Assembly: GCA_036245525.1 (NCBI GenBank)
Contig: BTPG01000003.1
Location: 210,932,070-210,996,069, forward strand
Direction of reading: 5' to 3'
Source: Semisulcospira habei
Taxonomy: Eukaryota; Mollusca; Gastropoda; Semisulcospiridae
Length of the DNA: 64,000 nt
Positions 1 to 11,277 of this stretch are shown here, in pieces (positions within the stretch are counted from its first letter, which is position 1; each line of letters opens with the position of its first letter). The notes under the pieces are model-generated. The model did no database searches. It had not been told where the DNA came from and was given only the letters and a program-made list of their open reading frames with translations. A program made the position numbers and the translations under genes.

Positions 1-111
1 TGTATTGTCTTGTGCATCTGCTGTGGAGTTTCAGGATATTTACCCCCATGTGTGTTTCCTAAGATCCAGAAAAAGACATGAGTGAACGGCTTGACCTGAT
101 GCATCCTTTTT

Positions 112-1759
112 AGAGATTTTGGAAAAGGTTGTTTTGAAACAGCTACAAAGCCATTTGTCTGGAAACGGTCTTTTAGAAATACATCAGTCGGCATACAGGA
201 AGGATCACAGCACGGAGACTGGTGTGCTGAGCGTCCTGGATGGTCTGCTAGTGAAGGCAGATAAGAGACATGTCTCTCTCATTGCTCTGCTGGACCTCAG
301 CGCAGCATTTGACATGCTCGATCATTCTGTTTTGCTGAAGAGGTTAGAGGTGACCTTTGGCATCCGTGGTACCGCCCTGGCCTAGTTCACTTCATACGTT
401 AAGGATCATTCTCAGGCTGTTATTGTTAATGGCCAGCTATCTGCTTCTAGTCTTTTGTTGTGTGGAGTCCCTCAGCTCCGTATTTGGGCCTGTTTTGTTC
501 ACCTTATATATTCACAACCTCTGTCTGATGTAATTGCCGCCCATGAGTGTGATTTTCACAAGTATGCTGACGATACTGAATTGTCAAAAAGTAGCGCGCC
601 TAGCCATTTCAGCTCCACTAAGATGAGCATACAGTGTTGTATAGATCAAGATGACGTCCTGTCCTGGATGACTATCAACAAACATAACCTTAACACTGAC
701 AAAACCGAAGTCATGCCTGCTGGCTCAGTCTCACCTTAGTCTGATTGACAGCGAGCTCGTAAACATTGGTGGCTGCAGTGTTCGCTTCCAGAACTGTGTC
801 AAATATCTGGGTGTGAAGGTTGATTCCACGCTCTCCATGCATGATCATATCAGTAGCGTCTGCCTTGAGCTGTGCAGAAATTCTTCCCTCAGACTGTATC
901 TCACAGAAAGTGCAGCTTCAAGACTTGTAATTATGCATTCATTACATCCAGGTTCAATTATTGCAATTTTGTACTGGCAGGTTTACCAGCAGACCAGATT
1001 TCACACTTGCAGATGATTCAAAACAATGCGGTGCATCTCATCTTGAAGAAACGAAAGAGAGACGACATTACGCCTCTACTGAAGCAGCCGCACTGGCTGC
1101 CCATAAAATTCCGCTGCCAGTACAAAATTGCAATTTTCGCCTATCGGCATTTTGAGACGGATCTCTCCCGCCGTACCTTTCTGCCAAGCTGTCTGTTTAT
1201 CATGCACCCTTTGTTCCTCCAGTGAGGAACTTAAAAAAATCCTGAAGCTTAACATGAAAACTGTCGGGGAGCGTTCTTTCACCTTTTTAGTGTGTGGAAC
1301 TCGCTGCAAATTGAAATGTGGAATCTGTCCACATTGTCATAGTTCAAAGCTCACCTAAAGACTTTTCTTTTGGGCCCCACCCGGGTCTGCCCTGGGGGAC
1401 TTGGGTGGGATTAGGTATTTTTTAGTTCCCAGGGTCACCCTGGTCAGCCCCACAGGGTGGGTTTTTCTCTCTATTCTGGGGCATGTGTTTCTGTCTACCC
1501 TTTGTCCATTCACCGGTATTTGCCTTTTTAAAACTCTCCCTACTGTCCGCACTGCCTGTAGCTATTGATATTGGATGTGTGTTGCTAAATGGTCTTAGCT
1601 TTATTTAGGCCCCATGTGTTAGGTTTATTTAACGTATTTGACTGGCTGGCGACATACATTCAATGTTCTGTTTGTTTTTTTTCACAAGCAGTGCAGGCAC
1701 GTCCTGAGAAAGCCTTGTTGCTGTCGGGACGTTAAGCAATGTACAATCAATCAATCAAT
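112..1759 (+). mobile_element. LINE-B: CR1/L2-like non-LTR retrotransposon, 5'-truncated
   Basis: The 3' part of a non-LTR retrotransposon: the reverse-transcriptase region, then a 3' UTR that ends in TCAATCAATCAAT at about 1747-1759, the short tandem tail typical of CR1/L2-type LINEs. The 5' half (endonuclease) is absent; similarity starts near 115. The same 3' end recurs at 40098-40439 (+), 42963-43320 (-), 57399-57445 (-) and 63483-63623 (-), which defines the family and its terminus. The clade is judged from motifs only. Confidence 0.8.
117..1363 (+). pseudogene. LINE-B reverse transcriptase, broken reading frame
   Basis: Translated pieces in order are QSAYRKDHSTET, LLDLSAAFDMLDHS (the RT A motif with its Asp), a damaged GVPQ motif near 465-480, and HKYADDTELS near 560-590 (the catalytic YADD box). 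A C-terminal region with NNAVHLILKKRKRDDITPLL follows at about 1023-1085. A TAG at 383-385 and several small indels (GVPQ region, 740-870, after 1200) make it non-functional. The TAG ends the first reading stretch, and the same frame resumes just after it. The enzyme would have copied the LINE RNA at a nicked target; this copy cannot. Confidence 0.8.
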
Positions 1760-1984
1760 TTTCTTTTGGGTCGGCCATTTAACATTTAGCTCACGTTTAG
1801 CTAACTGTTGACTAATAATAATAATAATTACGGTATTTATAATGCGCTTATCTTATAATAATTATAACTCTAAGCGCGCACTCACAACTCGCACACGCAT
1901 GCTTTAGACAATGACTCACGTACCACAAATAGTGAAAATACATTACGACGGTCAGCTTGGGGTGGGGAGTGTGGTGATATAGTG

Positions 1985-4290
1985 TTAGAACTGTTGAAAG
2001 AGGTGAGTTTTGAGGGTGGACTGGAAGGAGGAGAGAGAGTGTTTTTGACGGAGAGAGAGTGGGAGAGTGTTCCAGGTGGATGGACCGTACACTGAGAAGG
2101 AGCGGGGGCCAAAGTGCTGAGTTTGGTGTGGGGGATGAGGAGGCGGAGAGGGTCGGAGGCGGAGCGGAGGGAGCGGGGAGGAGTGTAGGGATGAAGTAAG
2201 TTGGAGAGATAGGCAGGAGCGTAGTTGTTCAGAGATTTGTAGCAGAGAGACAGAATCTTGTATTGGATGCGTTGGGGGATGGGGAGCCAGTGAAGGAGCT
2301 TGAGCAGGGGAGTGATGTGGTCGGATTTTTTCTTTCTGAGGACGAGGCGGGCAGCATTGTTCTGGACGCGCTGGAGAGTGAGAGTGGTGGAGTGAGGAAG
2401 GCCAGAAAGGAGAGAGCTGCAGTAGTCGATGCGAGATAAGATGAGAGAGACAGCGAGTTTGGTGGCAGCTTCGGTAGTGAGTTTTTTTCTGATCTGACTG
2501 ATGCGGCGGAGGTGGAAATAACATGCCTGGGCTGTGGCGGAGACGAAGCTGGTCATGGAAAGGGAGGAATCGAGGATAACGCCAAGGTTCTTGACCGAGT
2601 CAGAGAGGGAGATGGGGGTGCTGTCGAGTTGAAGGTGGAGAGAGGGAGGGAGCTGGGAAAGTTTCTGGCGAGTGCCTACCAGCATGGCTTCCGTTTTGTC
2701 GTCGTTCAGTTTGAGCTTGTTTGCTGTCATCCAGTTTTTCACGTCTTCATAACAGTCAGCCGTGCGAGTCAGTAGTGTCTGAGTGTTGTCGAGTTTGTCT
2801 TTGTCTAGTAGTTGTGAGTCGTCAGCGTAGAGGTGGTGGTGTATGTGGTGAGACTGGATGATGTTGGACAGGGGGGAGGTGTAGAGTGTGAAAAGGACCG
2901 GGCCCAGGACGGACCCCTGTGGAACGCCGCAGAAGAGCCTGACTGGGTTTGAGGAGACGCCGTCGATGGTGACGGACTGCTGTCTGTCGGAGAGGTAGGA
3001 GAGAAACCAGGAGTGAGCAGAGTCAGTGATGCCAAAGGAGTGGTGAAGGCGATGGAGGAGGATAGAGTGGTCTATGGTGTCGAAGGCGGCAGAGAGATCG
3101 AGTAGCGTAAGAAAGGAGATGTTGCCCGAGTCAGTGGAGAGAAGCAGGTCATTAAGGATATGTAGAAGGGCTGTTTCAGTGCTGTGATGTTTGCGATAGG
3201 CAGACTGGAAGCGACTGAGGAGGTTGTTGTCGGCGAGGTGGAGGTTGAGTTGGATGAGGACAACCTTCTCAAGAAGCTTGGACAGGAAAGAGAGATTGGA
3301 GACTGGGCGGTAGTTCTTGGGTTCGTTTGGGTCGAGGTTGTGTTTTTTGAGGAGAGGACGGACGATGGCGGACTTGAAGATATCGGGGACGGAGCCATTC
3401 TCTAGAGATGTGTTGATGTCGGTAATGAAGGGAAAAAGTTTTGGGAGGCCGTCCCGGTAGAGGGAAGCTGGGAGGGGGTCTAGTTCGCAGGTTTTGAAAG
3501 GCATGGACTTTATGGTCTTGAGGACTTCATCCTGAGAGACGGGGCGGAAGGACGAGAGGGGAGTGCCGGAAAAGGGGGGGGTCAGGAAGGCAAGGCGGAG
3601 AAGGCAGAGTGTCGAGTGTGTTGCGCAGAGTTTGGATTTTGTCGGAGAAATAGGAGGAAAAAGCGGACGGAAGTTCTTCTTTGCTGTGTGTGTTGGGAAG
3701 AGGAGAGTCTTTAGAAGTGCCTAGGAGTGTGTTCATGGTAGCGTAGAGGGTTTTGGAAGAAGTGGATTCCAGGATTTTGTTTTGAAGGTGTTTGCGTTTG
3801 GAGTCGGAGATCATTCTGCAGACTTTGGATCTGGTGGTTTGGAAGATCTCTCTGTGAACGGTGAGGTCAGATGAGCGCCAGCGGCGTTCCGCTTGTCGAC
3901 GCTCGCGCTTGGCCTCAGCTATGTCGTCAGTGAGCCAGGGGGAGGGGAGTCGGTTGGGTATGGAACAGGTGGTGACAGGGGCATGGGTGTCTAGAAGTTT
4001 TCGAAGGGAGGAATCGAAATGGGCTGCAAGATCGGGAGAGGAGGCGGGGTCCAAGAGAAGGTCGACAGCTTCGTCGAAGAAGTTCTCTCGGTTGACAGAT
4101 TTTAGTTTGCGACGAGAGACAAAGAGCTTGGATTTTTTTCGGGGGAGGTAGGTTGAGGGCGACGAGAATAGCGAGGTGGTCGGAGGGAAGCACAGAAGAG
4201 GTGTCAGAGTCGAGGAAGAGTTGATCGGAGGTGCGGGTGATGATCCAGTCGAGGGTGTGGCCGAGTCGGTGGGTGGGTTTAGTGATGTGT
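1985..4290 (-). pseudogene. LINE-A copy 1 ORF2, reverse-transcriptase half (frameshifted)
   Basis: Reading leftward from 4290, the frame resumes the endonuclease C-terminus (THRLGHTLDWIITRTSD, then LPSDHLAI, the SDH motif). It shifts in a T-run near 4135, continues through a linker, and shifts again in a G-run near 3576-3582. It then runs as a 540-codon frame (3504-1882) with FQSAYRKHHSTET, LDLSAAFDTIDHS, GVPQGSVLGPVLF and HLYADDSQLL. A one-base loss near 2112, seen against the copy at 54541, moves the last 45 codons (YGPSTWNTLPLSLRQKH) into another frame ending near 1985. The RT catalytic motifs are intact, but the whole protein is not translatable. Confidence 0.85.
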
Positions 4291-4298
4291 TGTGTAAG

Positions 4299-5447
4299 CA
4301 GGGCTGCGTGCTGGCACCGACCCTCTTCACCATCTTTTTTAGCATGATGTTGAAGCAGGCCACAGTGGACCTCGATGATGACGATGCAGTGTACATCAGG
4401 TATCGTCTCGATGGCAGCCTGTTCAACCTCAGACGACTGCAGGCCCACACGAAAACCCTAGACCAACTGATTCGTGAGCTGCTTTTTGCTGATGATGCTG
4501 CCCTCGTTGCACACACAGAGAGAGCCCTGCAGCGCATCACGTCTTGCTTCGCAGATGCTGCCCAGCTCTTTGGACTCGAGGTCAGTCTGAAAAAGACAGA
4601 GGTCCTCCATCAGCCGGCACCCAAGACAGTGTATCGCCCTCCTCACATCACCATTGGCGAGTCTGAACTAAAGTCAGTGCACCAGTTTACTTACCTTGGC
4701 TGCATTATCACGTCGGACGCCAAGCTGGACAAGGAGCTTGACAGCAGGCTGGCAAAAGCGAACAGTGCTTTCGGGCGACTTTTCAAGCGGGTGTGGCACA
4801 ATCAACAGCTGAAAACAGGCACCAAGATCAGCGTGTACAGAGCTGTGGTCCTCACCACCCTGCTGTATGGTTCCGAGTCCTGGGCCCTCTACCGCAGCCA
4901 ACTACGACTCCTCGAACGCTTCCACCAGCGCTGCCTGCGTACCATCCTGGGCATTCACTGGAGTGACTATGTCACCAACGTCGAGGTCCTTGAACAGGCT
5001 GAAACTGTGAGCATCGAGGCTTTGCTGCTGCGGACACAGCTCCGCTGGGCGGGGCATGTCTCCAGGATGGAGGATCATCGCCTACCAAAGATCACCCTGT
5101 TCGGCGAGCTTGCTACTGGACACCGTGACAGAGGGGCACCAAAGAAGAGATACAAAGACTGTCTCAAGAAGTCACTTAGTGCCTGCCAAATCGACCACCA
5201 CCAGTGGTCTTCGCTTGCTGCGGACCGTGACACCTGGCGCTCCACCATTTACAAGGCAGCTGTCTCCTTTGAGGACTCTCGCAGAGCTAGCCTTAAGGAC
5301 AAGCGGCTCAGGAGAAAAAACAGAGATGCCGCAGCTCAGAACCCTGGCCAGACCTTCCCCTGCAGCCACTGCGGTCGAACCTGCCTGTCTCGGATTGGCC
5401 TCCGCAGCCACGAACAAGCCTGCAGACGTCGTGGGCAACTCCTATAA
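4299..5447 (+). pseudogene. LINE-E RT C-terminal half with a CCHC zinc finger
   Basis: About 383 codons open without a break. Motifs are QGCVLAPTLFTIFF, LLFADDAALVAHT (catalytic FADD near 4480-4515), KKTEVLHQP, FTYLGCIITSD, LLYGSESWALYR and LRWAGHVSRMEDHRLPK. It ends with a zinc finger of spacing C-x2-C-x12-H-x3-C (FPCSHCGRTCLSRIGLRSH) at about 5355-5425. The A-motif palm region and the endonuclease are missing. The uninterrupted frame suggests a younger insertion than its host LINE-A. The clade is unresolved; the C-terminal finger separates it from the other LINEs here. Confidence 0.85.
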
Positions 5448-5475
5448 AATCTTTGTTCGCGAAGTCAAGCCAAGG
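4299..5475 (+). mobile_element. LINE-E: 5'-truncated LINE nested in LINE-A
   Basis: A 1,177-bp plus-strand LINE fragment inserted antisense into the endonuclease of LINE-A. It is flanked by the 8-bp duplication TGTGTAAG (4291-4298 and 5476-5483). Removing the insert plus one duplicate restores the LINE-A frame across the site, which fixes both boundaries. The element starts inside the RT domain (typical 5' truncation) and has only about 28 bp of 3' UTR after its stop at 5447. Confidence 0.9.
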
Positions 5476-5483
5476 TGTGTAAG

Positions 5484-6659
5484 ATTGTGGTTTGAAAGTG
5501 ACGTGCAAAGGCGTTTTGTGTCGGGGTGGTCGGGTTTGTCGAAGTGGAAGTTAAAGTCGCCAAGAAGGATGTGTTTTCCGGGTCATGTGCTGTAGTGGTC
5601 GAGGAGAAGATCGAACTCGGTGAGGAACATAGAGTTTGTGAGTTTGTTTTGAGAGCTTGGAGGGGGGCGATAGATACATGAGAAGATGAGGGACTGGCCA
5701 GGGAGTGTTGCTACGGCCTCGACAGATTCAAAGGAGGCATGAGCAAAAGGGAGAGACTGAGAGGAGAGGTGAGCAGAAAGACAGTCCCTGTAGATGATGG
5801 CAATGCCACCCCCTCTGGAAGCACGCGAGAAGGAGGCCAGGCGGTAGCCACTCAGAGTGACGCTGGCGATGATGGGTTCATCGCCAGCTGAGCTGAGCCA
5901 CGTTTCAGTGATCACGACAACATCTAGGTCATTGTCTAGGATGAAATCTGAAATCACGTCGGCTTTGCCATCTTTGCAGACAGACTGTGCATTGAACAGA
6001 CACAGTTTTAGGTTGGATGAGCCAGAAGAGGAAGAGGGAGAAGAAACGGACGAAAAAGAGGACAAAGGAAGAGGAGGGTGGGGAGGGGGGATCTCGGGAA
6101 AGAGGATGGAGGGGGGAAGGAGGGGGGAGAGGGGAGAGGAGGAAAAGACGGGGAAGGAGAACTGGGCAAGAAAGAGGATGCGAGAGGAGGGGGGGAGGAG
6201 GAGGAAGGGGAGTAGGAAAAGCTGAGGTAGAGGGAGGGGGAGGGCAAAGGGGAGGAGAAAAGGAGGAGAGGGGACAAGGAGGAAAAAGCAGACGAAGGAG
6301 GAGGGGGTGAGGGGAGAAAGGGGGAGGAGGCGGCCGAGGAAAGCAGGGAGCAGTAGATGAGCAAGAGAGGAAAGGAAATGGGAAAAGAAGGAAGGGAGGT
6401 GGAGAAATCGAGGAGGCGGGGGGAGGCGGAAGGGGTGGAAGGGCATAGGAAAAGGGGAAGAAGTGTGTGGTTGTGTTTGTGGTGATGAGTCCCGCCTTTT
6501 GCTAATTCCGCCCCTGTGGCCTCTCTTTCGCGATCGGATGCCGCGTAAGGCATCTGCAACACTGTCAGCGGCACCGGCCGCGCAGTAGGTGGCGTGGCGA
6601 CGTAGAGATAGCAGTTGTTGGCGTGTGTATTTGATGAGCATGATTGTTTGTGAGGACAA
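5484..6659 (-). pseudogene. LINE-A copy 1 ORF2, N-terminus and endonuclease half
   Basis: The frame opens at the ATG at 6659 with MLIKYTRQQLLSLRR, the usual start of this kind of LINE ORF2. A very proline/serine-rich linker follows (about 6450-6040). The AP-endonuclease-like domain then begins with LCLFNAQSV, has VITETWL (catalytic Glu), SRGGGIAIIYRD and FSCIYRPPP, and breaks at a stop at 5583. After a frameshift near 5580, GDFNFHFD (the GDFN box) follows to 5484, where LINE-E interrupts. It would have nicked target DNA. The proline-rich linker gives long spurious frames on the opposite strand. Confidence 0.82.
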
Positions 6660-7195
6660 GAAAGAGGAAGACGAGAAGAGGGTTCAGTAGGGTGTGTGTG
6701 TGTGAGTAAGTGTGTGCCGGTGTGTGTGTGGTAGGGGAGCGACCCGATTTCCGGTCGGTCAGCGGCGAGATCGGGCAGTGGCGCCAAAAGTGGGGAGGGC
6801 GAGATGTCGACGAGAGAGCACACGAAAACCTATAGAATGGTAGGAACACGAACGAGTCTACAACAACCAAGCAGCAGATGCAACCACGGGTGGCAAACAG
6901 ACTCACACAGTAAACATATCACACACTAGCACGCAGCACATGAAAACGGCGCGGAAAGGCCCGGCGAACCCACGCTGCGGAAGAAGCAAAATGGCGACGT
7001 AAACAAAAATCCAAATGACAGACAATTCAATATGACACCACTCGAACAGCAACCAGATCCGACGAAACACAAGCAGAATCCTCATCAGCGCACTCTTATA
7101 CGATACTCAGCAGACTTTCAGCACACGAAACACAGTACATCCAACGAAAAACCACTAAACACTGGGAGCGAAAACACGTGGTAGGTCGCACAAAC
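6660..7195 (-). other. LINE-A 5' leader region
   Basis: Between the ORF2 ATG and the abutting LINE tail there is about 535 bp with no recognisable protein. It has G/T-rich stretches at 6690-6735. I read it as the 5' UTR (promoter) of LINE-A by position only, because no second copy in the window reaches this far to compare. Confidence 0.4.
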
Positions 7196-7199
7196 AAGA

Positions 7200-7392
7200 C
7201 TGGCTGCCTTTTATTCTGATTCTAGAGGGATGTGGATGTAAGGTGTTAGGAAAGGATGGGGTGTTTTAATGTAGTGTATAATTGTGCGTGTGTCTGAGAG
7301 AAAGGGTGTGCTGTTATGCATGTGCAGGCAGTCAAGTGTTTTTCTGGATAACAACGCTATACAAGAACTATTTATTATTATTATTATTATAT
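7200..7392 (+). mobile_element. LINE 3'-end fragment with (ATT)n tail
   Basis: About 190 bp of non-coding sequence ending in ACGCTATACAAGAAC followed by (TTA)n at 7371-7391, the layout of a CR1/L2-type LINE 3' terminus. No coding part is left. It abuts the 5' end of LINE-A copy 1. Confidence 0.5.
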
Positions 7393-7470
7393 GATTGTCT
7401 TGTTCTGTAGTAAATAATAATAATAATGGTTGAGAAGATAGTGTATGTCAGTATGATGCCTAGTCTTATG

Positions 7471-7501
7471 ATATATACTAATGGTCAAAACTTAAGGGCC
7501 A
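7471..7501 (+). repeat. Tc1-like left terminal inverted repeat
   Basis: It reads ACTAATGGTCAAAACTTAAG then GGCCAC, and matches the reverse complement of the right end with one or two mismatches. It would be the transposase binding and cleavage end. Confidence 0.85.
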
Positions 7502-7840
7502 CCCCACTTTTTTGTGTCATTGTTTATCGTCGAAAGTACGCTAATAAAATACAATGTTCTTTCGATCCAAATGGGTTAAAAGTTGACCTTGGACAGTCCA
7601 CTGTACAGGGAACAATAGACAACAATTCATCATTTTCCACGAGCGTGTCAAATGCACGTGAAACGTCGTCAGTTTTTGTGAAAAGCTGTGCTATATTGGC
7701 AAGCGTACCAAAGGCAGGCAGGTGGAAAAACTCGGTAAAGTCGTTATGCATGTGCTAAGGGCGTCAGTCGTGCACACTGAGCACTTCTGTTTCGCTTCAA
7801 ATACCAGGACAGTAGGGGCATAATTGACACTTTCCCAACC

Positions 7841-8871
7841 ATGCCACCATGACGAAGCCTAACGCCAGTAGATCAAGGCCGGGCGCTAGCATGGCTGCAG
7901 GATGGAATTTCCAGACGAGAAGTTGGGAGACGTCTTGGGGTGTCCCATTTAGTGATCCAGAGGCTGCTGGCACGATTTCAAGAAACTGGAAGGGCAGAAC
8001 GACGACCCTGCTCAGGACGCCCGCGCTGCACCAGTAGAGGGGAGGACAGATGTATGGCAGCTCTGCGCGACCGAACTATCAAGTCAACCACTCTGCGACG
8101 TCAACTGATGCAAGCTGCAAACGTTAACGTCAGCAGAAGCACAGTCTGCCGATGTCTGCACGAAAATGTCCTGGCTTCATGCAGAGCAGCACTGAGAATA
8201 CCCCTCACTCCAGCTCATCGCAGAGCCCGGGTTGCTTGGCGTCGTCAACATGTGAGGTGGAACAGACTCCAGTGGACTTGGGTTCTGTTTCCTGATGAGT
8301 CACGGTTCACTGTGTCCTTCAACGATGGCAGGGTGAGGGTCTGGAGAAACCAGGGCAAGCGATTCACGGATGGATGCATGCAGGAGGTGGATCGCTACAG
8401 AAGAGGCTCAGTCATGGTCTGGGCAGACTTCAGCAGGGAAGGCAGGATCCCCCTCCACGTCATCCGAGGCACCATGACTGGACTGCGCTATCGGGACGAG
8501 ATTGTCCAGCCCCTCATCCAGCCAGCTCTCCAAGCCTTAGGCGACAATGCTGTTCTGCAGGACGACAACGCTCGACCTCATCACGCCCGTGTGGTGGATG
8601 AGTACCTTGAGCAACGGGGCATCATGAGGATGGAGTGGCCAGCTCGTTCACCTGATCTGGCTCCCATCGAGCACCTCTGGGACGTGCTGAGGCAACGTGT
8701 AGTCAGCAAACACCCATTCCCCCGCCACGTCAAACTGTCCCCCAACTGACTCAGTTCCTGCATCAAGAGTGGGAAGCGATCCCACACCATGTTCTCCGAA
8801 CCCTGGTGAACTCCATGCGCCAACACTGCATTGAATGCTTGGCTGCAAACGATGGGTACACTCTCTATTGA
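7841..8871 (+). pseudogene. Tc1-like DDE transposase, nonsense and frameshift
   Basis: Cut-and-paste transposase. The frame from the ATG at 7841 reads MPP and then meets TGA at 7850. Beyond that it is open and gives a helix-turn-helix region (WLQDGISRREVGRRLGVSH, about 7892-7950) and then the DDE domain with FPDESRF, LQDDNARPH and IEHLWDVL. Between the second Asp and the Glu there are 34 residues, i.e. DD34E, the Tc1 signature. A small indel near 8735 shifts the last 42 codons (TQFLHQEWEAIPHH to NDGYTLY) into another frame, ending at TGA 8869-8871. All three catalytic acids are present; the two lesions inactivate this copy. Confidence 0.9.
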
Positions 8872-9047
8872 CTGGACCAGTCTTGTATGACTTTTCAAAT
8901 GAGGGGTGGGTGAACATTCTAACATACTGCTGTTGTTACAATTGCTTGATTTACTCAAAACTTAAATGAAATTGTTACTGAATAAATTAGCAGAGTACTG
9001 ACTCTTACATTATTTGTGTGGTGTTGTCAGTGCATCTGCGATAAAAT

Positions 9048-9079
9048 GTGACCCTTAAGTTTTGACCATTAGTATATAT
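9048..9079 (-). repeat. Tc1-like right terminal inverted repeat
   Basis: Reverse complement of the left terminus. GACCATTAGTATATA abuts AT-rich flanking sequence. Confidence 0.85.
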
Positions 9080-9149
9080 TATTATTAACCAGTTTTGCAC
9101 CCGAATGTGATCACGAAATTAGTGACATAATTATTATTTACTCTAAGAT

Positions 9150-11277
9150 ACACTGTTTTCCCAGAAAGACCCAGAGGTAGCAGAAGCCTTTCAGGCAAAG
9201 ATAGGAGGAAAATTCGCACCACTGCTACTTCTAGGTGCAGAAGACACGGACATGGACACACTGATTGACACATTTAACACTGTTGTAACCCAAACAGCCA
9301 GTGAGATCCTTGTCAAACACCGACAAGCAAAGAAACTTTGGGTTACAGCTGACATCTTTGTTCTATGTGACAAGCATCGAGAATTAAAGAAAAAGAAATC
9401 GGAGGTAGAAGGAGCTAAACAATACAGGGAAATTAACCAGGATATCAAGAAAAGCATGAAAAAGGCAAAGAATAAGTGGATTGAAGATCAGTGTAAACAC
9501 GTAGAAGAAAATCTGAACAAAAATAATAGCAAAAAAGCAAACTAGCTGGTGAAAGACCTGACCAGTGTAAAACAAGGACGCTCCTCGATCATTCACGATA
9601 GTAAAGGAACTGTCGACCAAGACATACTGAAGAGATGGACAGAGTACTGCTCAGATTTGTACAAAAACCGAGCTGCAGGGGACCCAGGCATACTTGTCAA
9701 CCCACCCGTGACCAACAATGGCAACTATCCCATCCTCCGAGAAGAAGTAGAGGCTGCAGTGAAGTCGCTGAAAAAAGGGAAGGCAGCAGGAGCAGACAAC
9801 ATCCCTGCAGAGCTAGTCCAAGAAGGGGGAGAAGACACAATAAGCGCCTTACTAAGAATCTGCAATAAGATCTGGCAGTCAGGGGATTGGCCCACACCAT
9901 GGACCCAATCACTTATAATAACTCTCCCCCAAAAAGGCAACTTACATCAATGCCAGAACTATCACACGATCAGTCTTATATCCCACCCAAGCAAAGTCAT
10001 GTTAAAGATCCTACTGAACAGCCACAGGCAGAGGAAATCATAGCTGAGGAACAGGCAGGCTTCAGACCAGAGCGCAGCACAACTGAGCAGATCTTCAACC
10101 TGAGAGTTCTATGTGACAGATACCTCCAGCACCAGCAGGACCTCTAACATGTCTTTGTGGATTTCAAGAAAGCGTTTGACAGGGTGTGGCATGCAGCCCT
10201 TTGGTCCACCATGAAGCTATACAACATCAATGCCAACCTGATCAAAGTCATAGCAAACCTTTACAACAAGGCCACTAGCGCAGTCTGCTTCAACGGCAAT
10301 ATAGGAAACTGGTTTAGGACTACTACAGTTGGAGTGAGACAAGGCTGCTTGCTCTCACCTACTCTTTTCAACATCTTCTGGAAAGAATCATGACGGACGC
10401 TCTGAAAGATCATGAAGGAACTGTCAGTATTGGAGGCAGAACAATCACGAACTTGCGCTTTGCGGATGACATTGATGGCCTTGCAGGAACAGAGAAGGAG
10501 CTAGCTCAGCTGGTGGAAAAGCTGGATAGTACAGCCATTGCATATGGGATGGAAATCAGTGCAGAGAAGACCAAACTGATTATCAATAATGCCAGTCACA
10601 TTGGCACTGAAATGGTTGGAGGCCAAAAACTGGAAACGGTTAAGAAATTCAAATACTTAGGAGCCATTATGACAGATGAGGGATCAAAACCAGAAATATT
10701 GTCCAGGATTGCGCAGACAACAACAGCACTGACAAGATTGAGGACCATATGGAAGGACAGAAACATCACACTCTGCTCCAAGATCAGACTGATGCGCTCC
10801 TTAGTCATCTCAGTGTTCTTGTATGCCTGCGAGTCATAGACCCTCACAGCAGACCTTGAAAGGAGGATACAAGCCACTGAAATGAGATGTTTTCGAAGGC
10901 TGCTTGTCATTTCATACAGAGATCACATCACAAACGAGGAAGTGGGAAGCAGAATCGGGCAAGCCATCGGGCCCTATGAAGACTTATTAGCCGTTGTGAG
11001 AAATCGCAAACTGAAGTGGTATGGGCATGTCACGCGTTCAGCAGGGCTTGCCAAAACAATCCTGCAAGGCACTGTGCAAGGAGGACGAAGTAGAGGAAGA
11101 CAGAGGAAAAGATGGGAGGACAATATCTCAGAGTGGACAGGACTGGAGCTGGGCGATACGCTGAGAATGGCAGAGAACAGAGAGGAATGGAGGGAGCTGG
11201 TTGCCAAGTCATCAGTGGTGCCCCAACGGTCGGCAAGACTACGGGATATAGATAGATACTGTTTTCATTTTAAATGA
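9150..11277 (+). mobile_element. LINE-D: endonuclease-less fragment of a non-LTR retrotransposon
   Basis: The RT and C-terminal part of a LINE unlike A, B, C and E, beginning near 9150 in the linker between endonuclease and RT. The 3' boundary beyond the stop at 11275 is not visible. The next identifiable element starts at 11523. Confidence 0.8.
9150..11277 (+). pseudogene. LINE-D reverse transcriptase, several breaks
   Basis: Pieces in order: a lysine-rich linker (KKWIEDQ-type, 9252-9543, ending in TAG), SLKKGKAAGADNIPAELV (RT entry), IITLPQKGNL, and FRPERSTTEQIFNLR after a frameshift near 10040. VFVDFKKAFDRVWH follows (the A motif, after TAA at 10145), then [17 protein letters not shown], a frameshift near 10385, LRFADDIDGLAG (FADD box), FKYLGAIMTDEGSK, a TAG near 10837, and the C-terminal LKWYGHVTRS and RQRKRWEDNISEW. 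At least two stops and two frameshifts: dead. Similar LINEs are common in marine invertebrates. The clade (RTE- or Nimb/I-like) is unresolved. Confidence 0.85.

Larger units (their letters stand above)
1815..7195 (-). mobile_element. LINE-A copy 1: CR1/L2-like LINE, split by a nested LINE
   Basis: A nearly full LINE on the minus strand, about 4.2 kb once the inserted LINE-E (4299-5475) is subtracted. The 3' end at 1815-1890 carries an (ATT)n tail. It also carries a conserved terminus shared with the copies at 54241-55563 (-) and 61245-63148 (+). The order from the right is a 5' leader (to about 7195), the endonuclease (6659-5484 and 4290-4150) and the RT (down to about 1985). The 5' boundary is uncertain because another LINE tail abuts it at about 7200. 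At least four frameshifts mark it as an old copy. Confidence 0.8.
7471..9079 (+). mobile_element. Tc1/mariner-type DNA transposon
   Basis: A 1.6-kb element bounded by inverted repeats of about 28 bp (TACTAATGGTCAAAACTTAA at 7476-7495, mirrored at 9051-9074) with TA at each end, as expected from TA target duplication. It contains one transposase gene in the + orientation. The ends look intact, but the gene is broken. Confidence 0.9.

Noticed and set aside
6008..6823. Long minus-strand and plus-strand frames rich in Pro/Ser or Glu/Gly
   Set aside because: They are alternative-frame readings of the purine/pyrimidine-biased linker of LINE-A ORF2; the real frame (6659-5583) contains the endonuclease.
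8581..8958. Minus-strand frames opposite the Tc1 transposase
   Set aside because: Shadows of the transposase coding strand without their own motifs.
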